Shown here: positions 60,903 through 64,000 of the stretch, in pieces
Position numbering within the stretch: the first letter of the stretch is position 1
Layout: every line of letters starts with the position of its first letter
Assembly: GCA_965659665.1 (NCBI GenBank)
Contig: CBFHWU010000027.1
Location: 144,240-208,239 of the forward strand
Length of the DNA: 64,000 nucleotides
Reading direction: 5' to 3'
Source: CBFHWU01 sp965659665
GTDB taxonomy: Bacteria > Bacteroidota > Bacteroidia > Flavobacteriales > Flavobacteriaceae
Program-made: the position numbers and the translations under genes
Notes under the pieces: model-generated
Database searches by the model: none
What the model saw: the letters and a program-made list of their open reading frames with translations, nothing else
What the model was told of the DNA's origin: nothing

Positions 60903-61237
60903 TACATACTGAGTTTATTAACTTTATTCATCATTTGAACGCCATGAACTAAAGCGGCTCCACTTTTGATGGCAGCTCCAACATGAATAGCTTCCATCAT
61001 TTCTTCTTTTTCTATTCCTCTTTGCAGTCCATCTTGTGTGTAAGCATCAATGCAATAGGGACAATGAACAACGTGTGATACAGCAAGTGCAATCAATGAT
61101 TTTTCTCTCGCTGATAAAGCTCCTTCTTCGAAAACATTGTGATAATAATCAAAAAACTTTTCACCAAGTTTAGGACTCCAATCAGAAATATTTCCAAATT
61201 TTTTTAAATCTTCTGGTTTATAGTAGGTTTTTTCCAT
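60902..61237 (-). CDS. Arsenosugar-associated AhpD/carboxymuconolactone decarboxylase-like protein
   Basis: A 111-residue AhpD-fold protein. The redox motif is VVHCPYCIDAYTQDG (Cys59, Cys62), and the helical core continues with GIEKEEMMEAIHVGAAIKSG. The family (TIGR04169 type) is the peroxidase-like partner of ArsS, in which some members have selenocysteine at the first position; here it is plain Cys. It is the first gene of the 11-gene operon. Its function, perhaps redox maintenance, is not established. No promoter with TAnnTTTG was found in the 234 bp upstream. Confidence 0.9.
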   Translation of the reverse strand: MEKTYYKPEDLKKFGNISDWSPKLGEKFFDYYHNVFEEGALSAREKSLIALAVSHVVHCPYCIDAYTQDGLQRGIEKEEMMEAIHVGAAIKSGAALVHGVQMMNKVNKLSM

Positions 61238-61471
61238 GCTTTATTTTTTTGCTTGAATTTAGTAATAAATCTACTGTATTTTTTTAAAATAAAAGTTGTT
61301 AACACTAAAACGTTTGAGAACATGAGGAATTTAAGGGTTAACGCTTTGATTTAAAAACAATGATTAAATTGAAAAAAATAAAATAACCTCATTGTTGTAA
61401 TTTGTGAAAATTTATCCCTGTACTGAGGTGGATAGGGTCATTAATGAGGATCTTGTAAAATAATAAGCAAC

Positions 61472-62797
61472 ATGAAAAAACAGCAAACACTTTTGTACAC
61501 TGTAATCTTTACGATCACTTTAATAGTAAGTTTTTCGTCATGCAATATGGATAAACCCAATAAAAAATCTTTTTTAACGGACTCATCATCTGTAGATTCT
61601 TTGGTTAATTATTATGTTGATAATGGGTCATATCCGATGATTTTGACGTATTTAGAAGATGGTCAAGGCCATGTGTTATATCAACATAGCGCAACAAATA
61701 AAGCGCTCCTGCCCAATAGTACAATCTATAAAAACACCTGGTTTCGTATTTGGTCTATGAGTAAAATCATTACGATTTCAATTGCAATGGATTTAATAGA
61801 AGATAATTTACTTAGCCTAGATGATCCTGTGACGAAATATATTCCAGAATTCAATAACTTAAAAGTAGCCTTATCCCACGAGGGTGAGCCTTTGTTTAGC
61901 GAAAATGGCAATTTTGGTGAAAATAGCAAGGGAGAAACGTTATGCCCACTACAATTCGTAACAAACGATTCCGTGATGACTGTTTTACAGTTGATCAATC
62001 ATAAGGCAGGTTTTTATTACGCAACTACTGGGATTGAATGTTTAGATCGTCCATTGGCTCAAAAAAACTTAGCCAATATCGAAAACGGTGACCAATTAAT
62101 CAGAGAACTAGCCACCCTACCATTGATGCAGCACCCAGGATCTTCACATTTTTATGGCTTAAACACGACTGTACTTGGACTAGTTGCAGAACGAGCTTCA
62201 GGAAAAACATTAAATCAATTACTTGAGGAGCGTGTAACAAAACCATTACAAATTCAGGGGCTGCGTTATAAAAAAACAAAAGAGATTTCTTTGCTTCCCA
62301 CATTTTCTGGAAAAGATAGTATTGTGCGTTATGCCAAAAAAGGAGAATTAGATATTATGGGAGATGATATTCCCAATTACAATCCTACAAATGAACTCTA
62401 TTTAGGCGGAGAAGGCATGATAGGAACGGCTGATGGATACGCTGATTTTTTACGGATGTTGATGAATCATGGAGAACTTAATGGACATCGTTTTTTAGAA
62501 AAAGAAACCGTTGAAGAAATCTATGCTCCTCACACACAAATAGATAACAAAATGGGCTATAATGGATATAATCTTTGGGTGACTAAAGACCATTACAAAA
62601 AAAATGGGATAGGGGATGAAGGATTATGGATTGGAGGAGGCTATGAGGGCACCCATTTTTGGGTTGATCCTAAAAGAGATTTTGTTGGTTTAGTCATGTC
62701 TCAATTGTTTTGGATCCCAGAATCTGGTTATGGTAGAGATGATAAGATAAGAGGCGAAATATATCAACAACTATTCGAACAAGAGAAAAAACAATGA
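61472..62797 (+). CDS. Class-C beta-lactamase-like serine hydrolase lipoprotein
   Basis: A 441-residue secreted protein with a signal peptide and probable lipobox VSFSSC (Cys24). The serine hydrolase SxxK motif is SMSKII (Ser95, Lys98), and the tyrosine motif is HFYGLNTT. The long insertion YFNLP-like region of esterases is absent, and GNFGENSKGETLCPLQFVT is unusual. It resembles EstB-type esterases and beta-lactamase-like D-aminopeptidases; a true beta-lactamase role is not indicated. It lies 25 bp before the SGNH gene, likely the same operon. Confidence 0.85.
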   Translation: MKKQQTLLYTVIFTITLIVSFSSCNMDKPNKKSFLTDSSSVDSLVNYYVDNGSYPMILTYLEDGQGHVLYQHSATNKALLPNSTIYKNTWFRIWSMSKIITISIAMDLIEDNLLSLDDPVTKYIPEFNNLKVALSHEGEPLFSENGNFGENSKGETLCPLQFVTNDSVMTVLQLINHKAGFYYATTGIECLDRPLAQKNLANIENGDQLIRELATLPLMQHPGSSHFYGLNTTVLGLVAERASGKTLNQLLEERVTKPLQIQGLRYKKTKEISLLPTFSGKDSIVRYAKKGELDIMGDDIPNYNPTNELYLGGEGMIGTADGYADFLRMLMNHGELNGHRFLEKETVEEIYAPHTQIDNKMGYNGYNLWVTKDHYKKNGIGDEGLWIGGGYEGTHFWVDPKRDFVGLVMSQLFWIPESGYGRDDKIRGEIYQQLFEQEKKQ

Positions 62798-62822
62798 CAC
62801 ACATTATTAAGTTAAAATAATT

Positions 62823-63521
62823 ATGAAAAACATTGTTGTTCTGATCATGTTTTTATTGATCGTTTCATGTTCTCCATTAAAAAAATACAAAGGAAAGGAT
62901 CAATTATTTAAGCCCCAAATTGAGGCGCTTGAACAACTGAAAGACCACATAAATAAAGAGGATTATATTCTTTTTGTGGGCAGCTCCAGTATTCGTTTAT
63001 GGAATACTATACAGCAAGACATGAACCCTTATCAGCCAATAAAAAGGGGGTATGGCGGTGCACATTATTATGATTTGATACATCATATCAACGATTTATC
63101 GCGACCACATCACAAAGCCAAGGCGGTTGTTATTTTTGTGGCCAATGATATTACGGTACCCAACGACTGGGATAAACTACATCAGAACTTATCTCCTTCG
63201 GAAGTAAAACGACTTTTTAAATATGTGGCTCAACAAATTCACCATGAACTTTCCCCAGAAACTCCTGTTTTTGTAATTGAAACTACTCCTACCCCTCAGC
63301 GATGGAGTGTATGGAATAAAATTTCCAAGGCTAATGATTTGATTCAGTCTTTTTGCGATACAAAAGATAATGTACATTATATCGGTACCCGGTCCTATTT
63401 TATAAATGATTCGGGCTTGCCTGATAAAAAATTCTTTGTCGACGATATGCTCCACCTTAGCGATAAGGGGTATCAACTGTGGGGGCAAATAATCAAAGAA
63501 AAACTTGATGCAACCTTATAA
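62823..63521 (+). CDS. SGNH/GDSL-family hydrolase lipoprotein
   Basis: A 232-residue protein with lipobox LLIVSC (Cys16). SGNH block I is ILFVGSSSIRLWNTI (catalytic Ser in GSSS), the Gly block is KRGYGGAHYYDL, block III is VIFVANDITVP with an Asn, and block V DDMLHLSDKGYQLW supplies the catalytic Asp and His. These hydrolyse esters of sugars or lipids, often deacetylating glycans. It is 25 bp after the serine hydrolase. Confidence 0.88.
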   Translation: MKNIVVLIMFLLIVSCSPLKKYKGKDQLFKPQIEALEQLKDHINKEDYILFVGSSSIRLWNTIQQDMNPYQPIKRGYGGAHYYDLIHHINDLSRPHHKAKAVVIFVANDITVPNDWDKLHQNLSPSEVKRLFKYVAQQIHHELSPETPVFVIETTPTPQRWSVWNKISKANDLIQSFCDTKDNVHYIGTRSYFINDSGLPDKKFFVDDMLHLSDKGYQLWGQIIKEKLDATL

Positions 63522-63787
63522 AATGGAGGGGAATAAAAGAAAAAAAACAGAGGTTTATATTTTGGGACTATCTTAAATTTTACCGGGAATAACGCATTTA
63601 CTACTGGTATTTTTAAAGAATTAGTGCTTATGAGTCTACCTTTTCAGTTTTTATTTATGGGGTTTTATTTCAAAAATGCCCAATGAAATACCTCCCTACA
63701 ATTAAAATAATTAACTAATAGTTGATGATCGTATAAACTGATGGAATAAAAATGAACGAATAATAAAGCTTACAACAATAAAATAAA
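63522..63787. other. Gene-free AT-rich spacer
   Basis: I see no credible coding region, conserved RNA motif or repeat in this stretch between the SGNH gene and the terminator/tRNA-like fragment. Short A/T runs are common, and all frames are interrupted. Confidence 0.6.
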
Positions 63788-63814
63788 AAAACCCTTAAAG
63801 AAGATTAAGGGTTT
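63788..63814 (-). terminator. Intrinsic terminator, minus strand (tRNA-type)
   Basis: AACCCTTAA (63790-63798) and TTAAGGGTT (63805-63813) form a 9-bp stem with loop AGAAGA. The six A at 63785-63790 give a T run on the minus strand. A minus-strand transcript coming through the tRNA-like fragment at 63816-63833 would end here, as expected for the terminator of a tRNA gene. Confidence 0.75.
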
Positions 63815-63815
63815 T

Positions 63816-63833
63816 GTGGTACCTCCAGGAATC
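63816..63833 (-). other. tRNA 3'-end fragment, probable attachment-site core of an integrated element
   Basis: On the minus strand the 18 bases read GATTCCTGGAGGTACCAC. This fits the end of a tRNA exactly: T-loop tail GATT, T-stem 3' strand CCTGG, acceptor 3' strand AGGTACC and discriminator A. Upstream (to the right) the sequence does not continue as a tRNA, so the body is missing. A terminator follows it directly. This is the standard look of a duplicated tRNA 3' end at one end of an element integrated in a tRNA gene. A tRNA-Phe-like source is a guess from memory. Confidence 0.6.
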
Positions 63834-63878
63834 ACACCATCAAAATATATACTGATAATCAAATAGTTATGAAATTAC

Positions 63879-63897
63879 TGGTACACATTGTGTACCA
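63879..63897. repeat. 19-bp palindrome, copy 1 (putative integrase or regulator site)
   Basis: TGGTACACATTGTGTACCA has arms TGGTACACA and TGTGTACCA that pair perfectly around a single central T. Copy 2 is 33 bp away, about three helical turns, so both would face the same side of the helix. Confidence 0.8.
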
Positions 63898-63911
63898 TTT
63901 AGTGACTTTTT

Positions 63912-63930
63912 TGGTACCCATTGTGTACCA
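63912..63930. repeat. 19-bp palindrome, copy 2 (one arm mismatch)
   Basis: TGGTACCCATTGTGTACCA differs from copy 1 by one base (C for A at position 8) and keeps 8 of 9 arm pairs. It shares GGTACC with the tRNA-like core at 63819-63823. Fits arm-type sites of a tyrosine recombinase, or an operator for an element regulator. Confidence 0.75.
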
Positions 63931-64000
63931 CTGTGGAATCTTTATACCACATAAATTTTAGGAGGTTCTTGAAACTTTGATTTATCTCTTAAACTAATTC

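Noticed and set aside
61472..62797. Antibiotic-resistance beta-lactamase
   Set aside because: SxxK and Tyr motifs are shared by esterases and peptidases of the same fold. The lipoprotein anchor and operon with an SGNH hydrolase point to an esterase or peptidase.
63816..63890. A complete tRNA gene at the right edge
   Set aside because: Only the T-loop tail and acceptor 3' strand are present. Sequence to the right cannot be folded into D-, anticodon- or 5' acceptor arms.
63944..63999. N-terminal piece of an integrase on the minus strand (ISLRDKSKFQEPPKIYVV then stop)
   Set aside because: It resembles the arm-binding start of Bacteroidetes integrases, but only 18 residues are visible and a stop follows; the gene start is outside the window. 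Too little to call.
1..64000. CRISPR arrays, insertion sequences, rRNA or phage structural genes
   Set aside because: No regular short direct repeats with spacers, no transposase-like proteins, no rRNA-like sequence and no phage morphogenesis genes were seen. The only dispersed short repeats are those listed.

Overview
The window is AT-rich chromosomal DNA from a member of the Bacteroidetes, almost certainly a (probably marine) Flavobacteriaceae bacterium. The grounds are SusC/SusD pairs, a T9SS C-terminal sorting domain, many TAnnTTTG promoter elements, no recurrent Shine-Dalgarno signal, flavobacterial conserved families (DUF3098, DUF3127, DUF4271, DUF4296, DUF4301) and mevalonate-pathway genes. 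About 67 protein genes are annotated, usually in tight runs with 1-20 bp overlaps. No CRISPR array, insertion sequence or intact RNA gene is visible.

Layout. (1) 0-6.7 kb: the 5' end of ahcY, a phosphopantetheinyl transferase, then a transport/salvage run (YkoF-like thiamine-binding protein, PnuC, NadR-type kinase, DUF4301) followed by a TPP riboswitch and a TonB-dependent receptor. This looks like vitamin uptake, with thiamine the firm substrate only for the receptor. (2) 6.7-28.5 kb: housekeeping genes, including greA, aat, tag, ftsX-DUF3098-uppP-truB, leuS, hemD, a dihydroorotase-family gene, tyrS, a PhoB/PhoR-like pair, trmB, an alkyltransferase-like protein and mrp-nifU. A polyprenol-phosphomannose-synthase-type glycosyltransferase here is broken by a 31-bp tandem duplication. 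(3) 28.6-46.1 kb: a starch/maltodextrin utilisation locus: a T9SS-secreted amylase, SusE/F, SusD and SusC on the minus strand, and divergently a LacI regulator, MFS transporter, beta-phosphoglucomutase, GH65 maltose phosphorylase and two GH13 enzymes. A 16-bp perfect palindrome between the arms is a good LacI-family operator. Polymer would be cut outside, imported by SusCD, trimmed in the periplasm, moved inward by the MFS carrier and phosphorolysed to glucose plus beta-glucose-1-phosphate. (4) 46.7-50.4 kb: mevalonate diphosphate decarboxylase, mevalonate kinase, a UbiA prenyltransferase and an RluB-type pseudouridine synthase.

(5) 50.4-61.2 kb holds the most interesting system: eleven minus-strand genes with junctions from an 8-bp overlap to a 10-bp gap, apparently one operon. 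Its promoter-proximal half is an arsenosugar-biosynthesis set: AhpD/peroxidase-like protein, radical SAM ArsS, CofC-like glycosyltransferase, purine nucleoside phosphorylase and ArsM methyltransferase. It continues without a break into DUF547, an FAD/NAD(P) oxidoreductase, a membrane polyferredoxin, two GT2 glycosyltransferases and a GT-C-type mannosyltransferase-like protein. The functions of the second half are inferred only from context; it could supply electrons and add sugars or lipids to the arsenosugar.

(6) 61.5-64 kb: a class-C beta-lactamase-like serine hydrolase and an SGNH hydrolase lipoprotein, then a gene-free stretch. That stretch contains a minus-strand terminator, an 18-bp piece matching the 3' end of a tRNA, and two 19-bp palindromes. 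I read this as the attachment-site end of an integrated element that lies beyond the right edge.
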